Counted from the first letter of the stretch, positions 36,133 through 44,955 are shown. The stretch: 48,858 bases of DNA from Zetaproteobacteria bacterium (GCA_003228735.1 QIFG01000095.1:1-48858), one strand, 5' to 3'. Numbers and translations: made by a program. Notes: a model not told the origin generated them from the sequence alone.

Positions 36133-36387
36133 ATGAAAGCAGTTACCTATAGTACAGTACGGCAAAAACTGGCCGGCATGATGGATAATGTCTGCGAGGC
36201 GCACGAGCCGATTATTGTGACCCGGCAGAAGTCGGAGTCTGTAGTCATGATGTCTCTTGAGGACTACGAAGGCATGCGTGAAACATGTTACCTGATGAGC
36301 AATCCGCGCAATGCCATGCGTCTTATGCAGTCCATTGAAGAACTTGAAACTGGCGGCGGGACGGGACACTCTCTGGCCGGGGAATGA
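36133..36387 (+). CDS. yefM: type II antitoxin YefM (Phd/YefM family)
   Basis: Antitoxin that binds and neutralises YoeB and represses its own operon. The 84-residue protein has the Phd/YefM fold: MKAVTYSTVRQKLAGMMDNVCEAHEPIIVTRQKSESVVMMSLEDYEGMRET (about 1-51). The C-terminal half, which wraps the toxin, follows. The ATG has GGAG eight bases upstream; an ATG at 36115 is less likely. The stop overlaps the yoeB start as ATGA. The TGTACA sites upstream agree with YefM autoregulation. Confidence 0.93.
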   Translation: MKAVTYSTVRQKLAGMMDNVCEAHEPIIVTRQKSESVVMMSLEDYEGMRETCYLMSNPRNAMRLMQSIEELETGGGTGHSLAGE

Positions 36388-36638
36388 AAATCGTCTTCGC
36401 CGAAAAGGCGTGGGAAGATTATCTGTACTGGCAACGAAATGACAAAAAGATGCTTCGGCGCGTCAATGCGCTGATCAAAGAGATCACCCGTACGCCGTTT
36501 AAAGGCCGGGGCAAGCCTGAACCCCTGAAAGAGAACTTGGCCGGTTACTGGTCCCGAAGAATCGACCACGCCCATCGGCTGGTGTACAAGGCAGATGATG
36601 CGGCAGTGTACATCGCCCAGTGCCGCTTTCATTATTGA
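36384..36638 (+). CDS. yoeB: type II toxin YoeB (mRNA interferase)
   Basis: Ribosome-dependent endoribonuclease of the RelE superfamily. The 84-residue length and sequence are typical: MKIVFAEKAWEDYLYWQRNDKKMLRRVNALIKEI, then PEPLKENLAGYWSRRIDHAHRLVYK, and a C-terminal QCRFHY. The catalytic residues known in YoeB (Glu near 46, Arg near 65, His near 83) all have matching positions here (PEPLKE, HRLVYK, RFHY). It overlaps yefM by four bases. Confidence 0.95.
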   Translation: MKIVFAEKAWEDYLYWQRNDKKMLRRVNALIKEITRTPFKGRGKPEPLKENLAGYWSRRIDHAHRLVYKADDAAVYIAQCRFHY

Positions 36639-36713
36639 CGAAAACAAACTCGATGGCGTGGCTTGGTGCGAGCAATCCAGCTATGCTGCGATGTATTACT
36701 TGGAGGTGATACC

Positions 36714-36917
36714 ATGAAACTCAAGGTGGTCATCCACACGGCAGAAGAAGGAGGGTACTGGGCTGAAGTTCCGGCCATTGCAGGTTGCGTGTCACAAGGC
36801 GACTCCTTCGAGGAACTGCTATCCAATCTTTATGAAGCCGTAGAAGGCTGCCTCTCCGTAGATATTGAGGACGTAGAACTGTCTGATAAGGATCGTCTTC
36901 TGGAGATTGCTGTTTGA
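36714..36917 (+). CDS. hicB: HicB-family antitoxin
   Basis: Antitoxin of a HicA/HicB module. The 67 residues form the short HicB fold: MKLKVVIHTAEEGGYWAEVPAIAGCVSQGDSFEELLSNLYEAVEG (EGGYWAEVPxxxGCVSQG is the signature). No C-terminal DNA-binding domain is present, so it is the short form. The ATG follows GGAGGTGATACC, a strong ribosome site. Its stop overlaps the TTG of hicA. The antitoxin gene comes first, the reverse of the classic E. coli order. Confidence 0.9.
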   Translation: MKLKVVIHTAEEGGYWAEVPAIAGCVSQGDSFEELLSNLYEAVEGCLSVDIEDVELSDKDRLLEIAV

Positions 36918-37120
36918 AGCAAATCAGCGGCAAAAGGTTTTGCCGGATTCTGGAAAAGTTCGGTTGGATCCAAAGTCGCGTTTATGGAAGTCACTATATT
37001 TTCACAAAACCTGGAAACTCCATCCGTATTTCGGTGCCAGTGCATGGCAACAAACCACTGAAAATCGGTCTGCTTAGACATTTTATGAAGATTACAGGTA
37101 TCTGTGAAGATGATCTTTGA
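36914..37120 (+). CDS. hicA: HicA-family toxin (mRNA interferase)
   Basis: A small double-stranded-RNA-binding-like ribonuclease that blocks translation. The 68 residues carry the catalytic histidine in YGSHYIF (about residues 25-31), and the family pattern SGKRFCRILEKFGW at the start. The start is TTG 36914, overlapping the hicB stop (TTTGA). No standard ATG lies in a suitable place. Translation is probably coupled to hicB. Confidence 0.9.
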   Translation: MKQISGKRFCRILEKFGWIQSRVYGSHYIFTKPGNSIRISVPVHGNKPLKIGLLRHFMKITGICEDDL

Positions 37121-37135
37121 TGCGTGTCTCCGCGA

Positions 37136-37627
37136 ATGATATTTTCACTTATCTGGGCGCAGAATAATAATGGTCTGATCGGCAAGGATGGCCAGTTGCC
37201 GTGGCGGCTGCCCGCTGATCTGGCCTGGTTCAGGAAGCAGACGATGGGCAAGCCCATACTCATGGGCCGGAAGACCTTTGAATCCATTGGTAAGCCCTTG
37301 CCGGGCCGTACAACTTTGATCCTGACCCGGCAGGAAGACTATAACGCCGAAGGTTGCACCGTAGTTCGCAATCTGGATGAGGCGAAGGCTGCTGTCCCGG
37401 ATGCGGGAGAGATCATGGTGATTGGTGGAGCAGAGGTGTATGCCCTGACTTTACCCGAAGCCACACGTCTATATATCACTGATATCGATGCCGTCCTTGA
37501 AGGCGATGTATGGTTCCCGGACTTCGAACTTGGGGATTGGCGCGAGACCTCACGCGAGGATCACGGGCCGGATGAGGCGAACCCGTATTCCTACAGCTTT
37601 ATTACACTGGAAAGAAAACAAAGCTAG
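37136..37627 (+). CDS. folA: dihydrofolate reductase
   Basis: Reduces dihydrofolate to tetrahydrofolate with NADPH; target of trimethoprim. Visible motifs: SLIWAQNNNGLIGKDGQLPWRLPADLAWFRKQTMG (substrate loop, with the Trp and the Asp of LPADL), GRKTFESIGKPLPGRTTLILTR (NADPH binding) and MVIGGAEVYALTLP. The start is taken as ATG 37136 to match the family's MIxSLI; a GTG at 37124 adds four residues. Length about 163. It lies right after the hicBA module and 10 bases before ribF. Confidence 0.94.
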   Translation: MIFSLIWAQNNNGLIGKDGQLPWRLPADLAWFRKQTMGKPILMGRKTFESIGKPLPGRTTLILTRQEDYNAEGCTVVRNLDEAKAAVPDAGEIMVIGGAEVYALTLPEATRLYITDIDAVLEGDVWFPDFELGDWRETSREDHGPDEANPYSYSFITLERKQS

Positions 37628-37637
37628 GCTTCAGCAT

Positions 37638-38567
37638 ATGCAGATATTACGTTCCTTCAATGCGGCTGCGCAGGCCGAGGGTATCCATGGCGGTGCGGTC
37701 ACGATCGGCAACTTCGATGGCGTGCACATGGGGCATAAGCAGATTCTGGCCGAACTCAGGGGCCATGCCCTGGCCGTGAACGGCCCGGCCGTTGCCGTCA
37801 CTTTTGATCCGCATCCGCGCGCCATCCTGTATCCGGAAGAGGCTCCCCGCCGCCTGTGCCACCTGCACGAACGGCTTGAACTGCTCAGGGACTCCGGCCT
37901 GGATGCCGTGATGCTGCTGCACTTCAATAAGGAACTGGCCGCGCTGAGCGCAGATGAGTTTATGCGCCAGCTTCATGCGTCACTCGGATCCAGCCATATC
38001 CATGTCGGCTACGATTTTGCCTTCGGCCACGACCGCGCCGGACATGCCAACGATCTGCGCATGCTGGGCGAGGAGCTTGGCTTCAACGTCAGCGAAGCAT
38101 CGGCCTTTGAAATGCATGGCGCCGTGGTTTCGTCCAGCCGTATTCGTTCTGCCATCGAGGCGGCGGATTTCAGGCTGACCGAAGAGCTGCTCGGCCGCTC
38201 CTACACCGTATCCGGTCATATCTGCAAGGGCGAGGCTCGCGGCCGGGAACTTGGCTTTCCGACGGCCAACCTCGATCTCAAGGACTTGTCGCATCCGCCT
38301 GTTGGCATCTATGCCGTGCGGGCGCGCTGCGAGGGGAAGCAGTGGGATGGCGCTGCCTATATCGGTTACCGGCCCACCTTTGCCGGACGCACGCTGTTGC
38401 TCGAAACACATTTGTTCGACGACAGCCCGGAGCTTTATAACAAGAATCTTCAGATCAGCTTTGTCGAGCGAGTGCGTGAAGACCGCGCCTTTAAGGGAGC
38501 GGACGACCTGGCTCGCCAGATCGCAAAGGACTGTGAGGCAGCTAGAGAAATATTGAGCAAGGCATGA
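37638..38567 (+). CDS. ribF: bifunctional riboflavin kinase / FAD synthetase
   Basis: Converts riboflavin to FMN and FMN to FAD. The N-terminal adenylyltransferase domain shows VTIGNFDGVHMGHKQIL (about 22-38) and SSSRIRSAIEAADF; the C-terminal kinase domain (about 180-309) shows GEARGRELGFPTANLDL and PVGIYAVRA. The 309-residue length is normal. The ATG at 37638 gives the family start. In many Pseudomonadota ribF-ileS-lspA is a fixed block; here a GxxExxY gene stands between ribF and ileS, and its start overlaps the ribF stop as ATGA. Confidence 0.95.
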   Translation: MQILRSFNAAAQAEGIHGGAVTIGNFDGVHMGHKQILAELRGHALAVNGPAVAVTFDPHPRAILYPEEAPRRLCHLHERLELLRDSGLDAVMLLHFNKELAALSADEFMRQLHASLGSSHIHVGYDFAFGHDRAGHANDLRMLGEELGFNVSEASAFEMHGAVVSSSRIRSAIEAADFRLTEELLGRSYTVSGHICKGEARGRELGFPTANLDLKDLSHPPVGIYAVRARCEGKQWDGAAYIGYRPTFAGRTLLLETHLFDDSPELYNKNLQISFVERVREDRAFKGADDLARQIAKDCEAAREILSKA

Positions 38568-38977
38568 ACCACCAAGTCACAAAGACACCAAGAAAGGATA
38601 TTCCGGAAGAGACCAATCATATCGCCCAGCAGATTGTTGATGCGGCATTTTCCGTTCATTCAGCACTCGGGCCGGGATTGCTTGAATCGGTGTATGAGTC
38701 CTGCCTTTGCCATGAACTAAGGAAACGTGGCTTGTGCTTTGAACGCCAGCTATTCTTGCCCGTCATTTACGACGGCGTAAAGCTGGATGCGGGCCTTCGC
38801 CTTGATTTGCTGGTTGGCAATCAGGTTGTGGTTGAGCTTAAGGCCGTGGAATTGGTTCAGGAAGTACATAAGGCGCAGTTGCTGACTTATCTGAAGTTGA
38901 CTGGCCACAGGCTTGGGCTGCTGATCAATTTTAATGTTCCCGTCATCCGGAAGGGCATAACAAGACTGGCCTTGTAA
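38564..38977 (+). CDS. GxxExxY-domain protein
   Basis: The signature GLLESVYESCL (about residues 38-48) defines the GxxExxY family, thought to have a PD-(D/E)xK nuclease-like fold; function unproven. Later blocks fit: FERQLFLPVIYDGVKLDAGLRLDLLV and VVVELKAVE, where the Asp and the E-x-K could be metal ligands. Length is 137. The gene is bounded by an inverted repeat: 38567-38584, three bases inside the start, and 38979-38997, two bases after the stop. It interrupts the usual ribF-ileS order. Its N-terminal phrase MNHQVTKTPR is encoded by the repeat and is not part of the fold. Confidence 0.88.
   Translation: MNHQVTKTPRKDIPEETNHIAQQIVDAAFSVHSALGPGLLESVYESCLCHELRKRGLCFERQLFLPVIYDGVKLDAGLRLDLLVGNQVVVELKAVELVQEVHKAQLLTYLKLTGHRLGLLINFNVPVIRKGITRLAL
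38567..38584 (+). repeat. left inverted repeat of the GxxExxY unit
   Basis: AACCAC, five variable bases, CACAAAG. The complement AACCAC, six bases, CACAAAG stands at 38979-38997 just after the stop codon. The same words occur, again inverted, between lspA and lon. Confidence 0.75.
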
Positions 38978-38978
38978 A

Positions 38979-38997
38979 CTTTGTGCCTATCGTGGTT
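38979..38997 (-). repeat. right inverted repeat of the GxxExxY unit
   Basis: Reads CTTTGTGCCTATCGTGGTT on the plus strand, the inverted partner of 38567-38584. It lies directly after the stop codon of the GxxExxY gene and before the ileS ribosome site. Confidence 0.7.
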
Positions 38998-39014
38998 AAT
39001 TATGGAGTTTTATC

Positions 39015-41798
39015 TTGACTGAGAAGTTCGATTACCGACCGACCGTTTTCCTGCCGAAGACGGAGTTCCCGATGCGTGGCAATTTGCCGCAGAATGAGCC
39101 GAAGCGGCTGGCGAAATGGGAAGAGGAAAAGCTGTATGAACAGCTGCGCGAGCTGCGAAAAGACTCGCCGAAGTTCCATTTGCATGATGGCCCGCCTTAC
39201 GCAAATGGTTCAATCCATATCGGTCATGCCCTGAACAAGGTGTTGAAGGATATCGTTGTCCGCTCCCGCTCCATGCTCGGCTTCGACGCCCCCTTTGTTC
39301 CCGGCTGGGATTGTCATGGCCTGCCGATCGAGCTGAAGGTCGAAGAAAAATTCAAGAAGAAGAAGAAGGAAGACATCAGCGATTCCGAATTTCGTGCTGC
39401 CTGCCGCGAATATGCGAAGGGGCAAATCGATGTGCAGCGCGAGGAGTTCAAGCGGCTCGGTGTGATTGGCGACTGGGGGCATCCGTATATCACCATGGAC
39501 TACCGTTTCGAGGCCAACACAGTACGCGAAGTCGGTAAGTTTCTGGCCAACGGTGGCCTGTACAAGGGCGCCAAGCCGGTGCACTGGTGTGTCTCCTGCG
39601 CCACGGCTCTGGCCGAGGCCGAGGTCGAATACGAAGACCACACCTCGCATTCGATTTATGTGAAATTTGCCGCCGACGAAGATTTGACTGACATCGATCC
39701 TGCTCTCACCTGTAGCAATCCCGGTGATGTCGCCATCGTTATCTGGACGACAACGCCGTGGACGATTCCGGCCAACCTGGCTGTCTCAGTCGGTCCTGCC
39801 ATCGAATACAGCGCCGTGAAAATCACGGATGCGGGCGATAACGCCAATCTCAAAGCGGGCGAAATCCTGATTCTGGCTGAAGAGCTTAGGGGGAAGGTTT
39901 TGGCCGAAATTGGCGCAAAAGGCGACGTTATTGCGCATTTTCCTGGGAAAACACTCGATAATCGTCGTTTCCGCCATCCTTATCTCGATCAGGACGCCCC
40001 GATTCTGGTTGGTGATCATGTGACGCTGGAGGCCGGTACCGGCTCTGTACACACGGCCCCCGGCCACGGTCAGGAAGATTACGAGATCGGCATGCAATAC
40101 GGCCTGCCTGCATTTAACCCGGTCGGCGATACCGGTGTTTTTGAAGCCGGTACGCCTGTGGTTGAAGGGCGGCATGTCTATCAGGCCAACGCCATTATGG
40201 TTGAGCACCTGCAAAACTGTGGCGCACTGCTGGAAACCAGCCAGGTGAAACACTCCTACCCGCATTGCTGGCGCTGCCACAAGCCGCTGATTTTCCGCGC
40301 TACCCCGCAATGGTTTATTTCGATGGATGTGGGCGGCCTGCGCGACAAGGCGCTGGCTGAAATCGGCAAAACGGCATGGACGCCTGAGTGGGGTGAAAAC
40401 CGTATCCGCGGCATGGTTGAGCAGCGGCCGGACTGGTGTGTGTCGCGCCAGCGCAACTGGGGCGTGCCGATTACTGTAATCCTCTGCACGCAGTGTAAAT
40501 CACATGCCGTGACCACGCCGGAAGTATTGGAACATATCGCCGGGCAGGTTGAGCAGGGCGGTGCGGATGTCTGGTTCTCTGAGGATGTGTCTGAATTCCT
40601 GCCAAGGGATGCAGCCTGTCCGCAGTGCGGCGGTGCGGAGTTCGAAAAGGAAACCGATATCCTGGATGTCTGGTTCGATTCCGGCAGCACGCATGCCTGC
40701 GTGCTCGAGCAGCGTGATGATCTGGATTCACCTGCCGACCTCTATCTGGAAGGCTCCGACCAGCATCGCGGCTGGTTCCAGTCGTCATTGCTGGAGAGTG
40801 TCGGTACGCGCGGCGTCGCTCCGTTCAAGGGGGTGCTGACGCACGGCTTTGTTGTCGACGGGCAGGGAAACAAGATGTCCAAGTCACGCGGCAATGTCAT
40901 TGCACCGCAGAAGATCATCCAGCAAATGGGCGCCGATATCCTGCGACTGTGGATTGCTTCAAGCGACTACTCGGCTGACATTCGCATTTCCGATGAGATT
41001 CTGAAACAGCTGGCCGAGGCCTATCGCCGCATCCGCAACACGATCCGTTTTGTTCTCGGCAACCTCGAAGGTTTTGATCCGGAGTGCGATGCTGTTCCGG
41101 TTGAAAAGCGGCAACCGCTGGACCAGTGGGCTTCACATCGGCTGTCACAGCTTGAGCGTCATGTGCATGCCTGCAATGAGAGCTATCAATTTCATCGTAT
41201 TCATCAGGAAATCCACAACTTCTGTTCGGTGGATCTGGGTGGCTTCTATCTGGATGTCATCAAGGATCGCTTGTATTGCGATGCGGCCGACTCGGAAAGG
41301 CGCCGGTCTGCCCGCGCCACACTGTATGACCTGGCCGATACACTGATTCGCCTGATTGCACCTGTGCTGCCGTTCACGGCCGAAGAGGCATGGGAACACC
41401 TGCCGGGATCGGATGAAAAAAGCATTCATTTACAGACCTTCCACCCCGTAGCCGACATCCGGATTGATGAAGCGGCATGGGAGAAGTTCTTTGAGATTCG
41501 TGAGCAGGTGAATACGGCGCTTGATCAGGCCAAGAAGGATAAGGTGGTCGGTTCCTCCATTGCCGCCACGGTGACGGTGCCAAATCTGGACGCCTCATTT
41601 GCCGAACAGCTTGGGGAGAGCTATGAGCAACTGTTCATTGTCGCCAAAGTGGCTGCGGGTGAAGCCATTTCAGTCAAGGTGGCGGACGGGGTGAAATGTC
41701 CGCGCTGCTGGAATGTAGGCGAGGCCGCCCACCCGGATCATGCCGTGCACAATGAGCTTTGCGGGCGCTGCTTTGAGGCGGTTGAATCGCAGGCATGA
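39015..41798 (+). CDS. ileS: isoleucyl-tRNA synthetase
   Basis: Charges tRNA(Ile). The 927-residue protein is a class I synthetase: HIGH signature at 68-71 ([11 protein letters not shown]), editing domain with [11 protein letters not shown] (about 242-252), KMSKS at 620-624 ([10 protein letters not shown]), and a C-terminal zinc finger CPRCWN with CGRC (about 895-920). All catalytic parts are present and the length is typical of the bacterial type. The start is TTG 39015, seven bases after ATGGAG; the family alignment supports it. lspA overlaps by four bases, the common ileS-lspA coupling. Confidence 0.96.
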   Translation: MTEKFDYRPTVFLPKTEFPMRGNLPQNEPKRLAKWEEEKLYEQLRELRKDSPKFHLHDGPPYANGSIHIGHALNKVLKDIVVRSRSMLGFDAPFVPGWDCHGLPIELKVEEKFKKKKKEDISDSEFRAACREYAKGQIDVQREEFKRLGVIGDWGHPYITMDYRFEANTVREVGKFLANGGLYKGAKPVHWCVSCATALAEAEVEYEDHTSHSIYVKFAADEDLTDIDPALTCSNPGDVAIVIWTTTPWTIPANLAVSVGPAIEYSAVKITDAGDNANLKAGEILILAEELRGKVLAEIGAKGDVIAHFPGKTLDNRRFRHPYLDQDAPILVGDHVTLEAGTGSVHTAPGHGQEDYEIGMQYGLPAFNPVGDTGVFEAGTPVVEGRHVYQANAIMVEHLQNCGALLETSQVKHSYPHCWRCHKPLIFRATPQWFISMDVGGLRDKALAEIGKTAWTPEWGENRIRGMVEQRPDWCVSRQRNWGVPITVILCTQCKSHAVTTPEVLEHIAGQVEQGGADVWFSEDVSEFLPRDAACPQCGGAEFEKETDILDVWFDSGSTHACVLEQRDDLDSPADLYLEGSDQHRGWFQSSLLESVGTRGVAPFKGVLTHGFVVDGQGNKMSKSRGNVIAPQKIIQQMGADILRLWIASSDYSADIRISDEILKQLAEAYRRIRNTIRFVLGNLEGFDPECDAVPVEKRQPLDQWASHRLSQLERHVHACNESYQFHRIHQEIHNFCSVDLGGFYLDVIKDRLYCDAADSERRRSARATLYDLADTLIRLIAPVLPFTAEEAWEHLPGSDEKSIHLQTFHPVADIRIDEAAWEKFFEIREQVNTALDQAKKDKVVGSSIAATVTVPNLDASFAEQLGESYEQLFIVAKVAAGEAISVKVADGVKCPRCWNVGEAAHPDHAVHNELCGRCFEAVESQA

Positions 41799-42262
41799 GC
41801 CGTTTGCACAAGCAGATCGGCCTGTTCGGCCTGCTGCTGATCGCTGATCAGCTCAGCAAATGGTGGATTGAACAACCCGGCTTCAACTCGTTTGCCGTGA
41901 TCGACGGCTTTTTCAACATCGTTCGCGCCCACAATACCGGCGTGGCGTTTTCACTGTTCGCAAACCTGAAGCAGGAATACATCCTTACCGGCGTGACCCT
42001 TGGTATTGCCGCCATGGTGTCGATATGGTGGTGGCGTGAGCGCCATTCAAGGAGTGTGGAACCCTGGTTGCTGGTGCTGATTCTGGTCGGTGCGGCCGGC
42101 AATATCTGGGATCGTATCCAGCATGGTTATGTCGTGGACTTCCTTGATTTTTATCTACGCATCAATGGCCAGGAATATCACTGGCCGGCATTCAATGTGG
42201 CCGATTCCTGCATCAGCATCGGCGTGGTTCTGCTACTGATCACCAGCTTCAAAAAGAGATAG
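41795..42262 (+). CDS. lspA: lipoprotein signal peptidase (signal peptidase II)
   Basis: Inner-membrane aspartyl protease that removes signal peptides from diacylglyceryl-prolipoproteins. The 155-residue protein has four spans. The catalytic aspartates are visible: Asp115 in GYVVDFLDF and Asp137 in [19 protein letters not shown] and [10 protein letters not shown] are further conserved blocks. It overlaps ileS as ATGA. After its stop comes the inverted-repeat pair described between lspA and lon. Confidence 0.95.
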   Translation: MSRLHKQIGLFGLLLIADQLSKWWIEQPGFNSFAVIDGFFNIVRAHNTGVAFSLFANLKQEYILTGVTLGIAAMVSIWWWRERHSRSVEPWLLVLILVGAAGNIWDRIQHGYVVDFLDFYLRINGQEYHWPAFNVADSCISIGVVLLLITSFKKR

Positions 42263-42272
42263 ACAAGAAATT

Positions 42273-42447
42273 CACCACCAAGACACAAAAAGGCGGAACG
42301 CCGTTTGGACGGATTTCAGGCCGCCCGAAGGGCGAGGGCCGGAAGCCCAGGTCACAAAGACACCAGGAAAAACCGGGGTTATGGAAGTAACATCTCCAGA
42401 CAGCGTGTTTATTCTTTTTCTTTGTGCCTTGGTGTCTTGGTGGTGTT
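42273..42447. repeat. inverted-repeat unit between lspA and lon
   Basis: CACCACCAAGACACAAA (42273-42289) and its longer inverse (42420-42447) bound about 130 bases with no gene; a further direct piece, CACAAAGACACCAGG, is at 42353-42367. The words match those around the GxxExxY gene. The right arm is inside the 3' end of lon and encodes its last residues. Between the arms is a G+C-rich stretch (about 42291-42350). Confidence 0.75.
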
Positions 42448-44889
42448 CTGTTTCTTCTTTCGTCTGACAGGCCTGAGGCGGATGCCGAATATCAGCTTTG
42501 CCACCTCGTTGAAATGTTTGACGTAATGGATGGTCAGGCCTTTCGCCACATTCTTCGGTAACTCTTCCACATCCACTTTATTGGCATACGGCAGGATAAC
42601 CTCCGAAATGCCCAGCCGCTTGCAGGCCAGTAGCTTTTCCCGCTCGCCGCCGATTGGCAGCACATCGCCGGTCAGGGTCATCTCGCCCGTCATGGCAATG
42701 GATTTCGGCGCCTTATCCAGGGCCAGAGACAGTAAGACGGTTGCCATGGTGATGCCTGCCGAAGGACCGTCCTTGGGCACGGCGCCTTCCGGCACATGCA
42801 GATGCACAAAGCGCTTGTCGAAGAAACCGGTGTCTGCGCCAAAGCGGTACAGGTTGGATGAGATGTAGGACAATGCCGTTTCGGCGGACTCCTGCATGAC
42901 CTTGCCCAGTTGGCCGGTCAGCTTCAGTCCCCGGCGATCCTGATGCACCACGGTGGTTTCGATAGTCAATGTGGTGCCGCCCAGGGCTGTCCAGGCCAGG
43001 CCTGTACAGACGCCGACGCCGGTGCGCATGTGTTTTTCGTAGAAACGCGGCTTGCCGACATACTCGTCAACATTGCGCGCACCGATGCGGATCGGTGTTT
43101 CACATTCTTCCTCGGCCAATTTCCGGGCCACCTTGCGCAGCAGCTTTTTCAGCAGTTGCTCCAGCTGGCGGACTCCAGGTTCACGCGCATAGTCTTCCAC
43201 CAGTTTATTCATCGCTGAATCGGAGAGTGAAACCTCCTTTTTGCTCAGGCCATGCGCCTCAAGCTGACGCGGCCACAGGTGTTTCTTGCCGATGGCCAGC
43301 TTCTCGAAGCCCATGTAGCCGGGCAGGCGGATGATCTCGGAACGATCCAGCAATGGCCTTGGCACCGTATCAAGCTGGTTGGCCGTGAGCATGAACAGCA
43401 CACGCGACAGATCGAAGCGCAGATCCAGATAATGATCGAGGAAGTCCGAGTTCTGTTCGGGATCGAGCACCTCAAGCAGGGCGCTGGCCGGATCACCACG
43501 GAAATCCGAGCCGATCTTGTCCACCTCGTCGATCATGATAACCGGATTGGCGGCCTTCACCTGTTTCAGGGCCTGAAGAATTTTGCCCGGCATGGCGCCG
43601 ATGTAGGTGCGCCTATGCCCCTTGATCTCGGCCTCATCGCGCATGCCACCGACAGAAAAGCGGTAAAATGGCCGGTTGAGTGCTTCAGCCACGACCTTGC
43701 CCAGCGAGGTTTTGCCTACGCCCGGCGGGCCGACGAACAGGATGATCGAGCCGCCGACCTCTTTCTTTCTGGCGCCTACGGCAATGAACTCCAGAATGCG
43801 ATCCTTGACGTCCTCCAGGCCGGAGTGTTCGCGGTTCAACACGCGTGAGGCAAGCTTCAGGTTATACCGGTCGCGGGTATATTTTCCCCAGGGCAGGGCG
43901 GTGAGCCAGTCGAGATAGTTGCGCGAAACGCCATACTCCGGGGAACTGGGGTCGAGCATCGAGAGTTTGCCCATTTCCTCGTCGAAACGTTCCTGCGCTT
44001 CTTCCGATAGCGTCAGCTTTTTGATGCGTTCGCGCAGGCGATTCGCCTCCTGATCCTTTTCGTCGATCTCCATGCCGAGTTCCTGCTTGATCTCATGCAG
44101 TTGCTCATGCAGGAAATATTTACGCTGCTGATCGGAAACGCGTTCATCGATATTCTTGCGGATACGGCTCTGCACCTTACTGACATTCAGCTCCCGGTTG
44201 AGCAGGGTCATCACCTTCTTCAGGCGCTCGAAGATCGGATACGTTTCCAGCACATCCTGAAGCTCCCCGCGATCCGCCGTTGTCAGGCTGGCGGCGAAAT
44301 CGGCCAGGTGATGCGGCTCGGTCAGTCCGAATCTGGACAGGAACATCCTGAGTTCTTCTTCGTGCAGGGGATTGTGTTTCAAGAGCTCCTTGATCGTATT
44401 GACGATGGCGACCGTGTAGGCGCGCAGCTCGATGTTGTCTTCGTAGGATGTTTCCTCGTGATATTTCACGCGCGCCTGGATGGGGGGTGTGTCGCTTAAC
44501 AGGCCCTCAATGCGGAAACGACTCAGGCACTCCACGACCAGATGCAGGCCATGACCCTCAATCTCAATCGCCTTCATAACCCTGGCTACAACGCCGACCT
44601 CATAGAGGTTCGATGGCGTGAATTTTTCTTCCTCATCACGCAGCAGAACAAGGCCGATATGGGGCTCTTTTCCATCTGCCAGTTGACGAACTGCGCCGAT
44701 CATCTCGTCGCCTTCAAACACCAACGGCACGATCAGGCCGGGAAATAAAGGACGACTGTTCAGCGGCAGAAGGGTCAGGTAAGGGGGGAGTTGTTTGCTG
44801 GCGATGGCCAGGGACGAGACGTGCACCCCCTCGGCGGACTCGATATCTGACGGGTCAATAATTTCGGGATCATGGATTGAATCGTTCAT
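42409..44889 (-). CDS. lon: ATP-dependent protease Lon
   Basis: Degrades misfolded and short-lived regulatory proteins in the cytosol. Layout (826 residues from ATG 44889): N-terminal LON domain (about 35-230, starting LTLLPLNSRPLFPGLIVPLVFEG), AAA+ domain with Walker A GPPGVGKT (Lys393) and Walker B VIMIDEVDKIG, and the protease domain with Ser710 (PKDGPSAGIT) and Lys752 (GGEREKLLACKR), the Ser-Lys dyad. The last 12 residues, NTTKTPRHKEKE, are encoded by the repeat that also borders the GxxExxY gene. A TTG at 44907 is an alternative start but would lie upstream of the candidate heat-shock promoter. Divergent from htpX. Confidence 0.95.
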   Translation of the reverse strand: MNDSIHDPEIIDPSDIESAEGVHVSSLAIASKQLPPYLTLLPLNSRPLFPGLIVPLVFEGDEMIGAVRQLADGKEPHIGLVLLRDEEEKFTPSNLYEVGVVARVMKAIEIEGHGLHLVVECLSRFRIEGLLSDTPPIQARVKYHEETSYEDNIELRAYTVAIVNTIKELLKHNPLHEEELRMFLSRFGLTEPHHLADFAASLTTADRGELQDVLETYPIFERLKKVMTLLNRELNVSKVQSRIRKNIDERVSDQQRKYFLHEQLHEIKQELGMEIDEKDQEANRLRERIKKLTLSEEAQERFDEEMGKLSMLDPSSPEYGVSRNYLDWLTALPWGKYTRDRYNLKLASRVLNREHSGLEDVKDRILEFIAVGARKKEVGGSIILFVGPPGVGKTSLGKVVAEALNRPFYRFSVGGMRDEAEIKGHRRTYIGAMPGKILQALKQVKAANPVIMIDEVDKIGSDFRGDPASALLEVLDPEQNSDFLDHYLDLRFDLSRVLFMLTANQLDTVPRPLLDRSEIIRLPGYMGFEKLAIGKKHLWPRQLEAHGLSKKEVSLSDSAMNKLVEDYAREPGVRQLEQLLKKLLRKVARKLAEEECETPIRIGARNVDEYVGKPRFYEKHMRTGVGVCTGLAWTALGGTTLTIETTVVHQDRRGLKLTGQLGKVMQESAETALSYISSNLYRFGADTGFFDKRFVHLHVPEGAVPKDGPSAGITMATVLLSLALDKAPKSIAMTGEMTLTGDVLPIGGEREKLLACKRLGISEVILPYANKVDVEELPKNVAKGLTIHYVKHFNEVAKLIFGIRLRPVRRKKKQNTTKTPRHKEKE

Positions 44890-44896
44890 ATCCCTT

Positions 44897-44925
44897 ATGT
44901 AGGGCAATAAGGTCTTTCTTTCAAG
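44897..44925 (-). promoter_or_regulatory. candidate sigma-32 promoter of lon
   Basis: On the minus strand CTTGAAA (44925-44919), 14 bases, CCCTACAT (44904-44897), close to the heat-shock consensus CTTGAAA / CCCCATnT. The transcription start would fall at or next to the ATG at 44889, so the message may be leaderless. Confidence 0.55.
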
Positions 44926-44926
44926 G

Positions 44927-44955
44927 CTTGAATTTGCTTATTGTTGTCCGCACAG
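44927..44955 (+). promoter_or_regulatory. candidate sigma-32 promoter of htpX
   Basis: CTTGAAT (44927-44933), 14 bases, CCGCACAG (44948-44955). The -35 box is good and the -10 box weak. It stands back-to-back with the lon promoter; the two -35 boxes form the palindrome CAAGGCTTG. Confidence 0.4.

Noticed and set aside
36097-36369. Minus-strand frame opposite yefM
   Set aside because: yefM is recognised by family sequence and operator; the antisense frame has none of these and no ribosome site.
42273-42447. Inverted repeats after lspA read as a bidirectional terminator
   Set aside because: The arms are over 100 bases apart with a G+C-rich insert, and the right arm lies inside the lon coding region. 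A terminator role is possible for the T-rich part but does not explain the match to the GxxExxY flanks.
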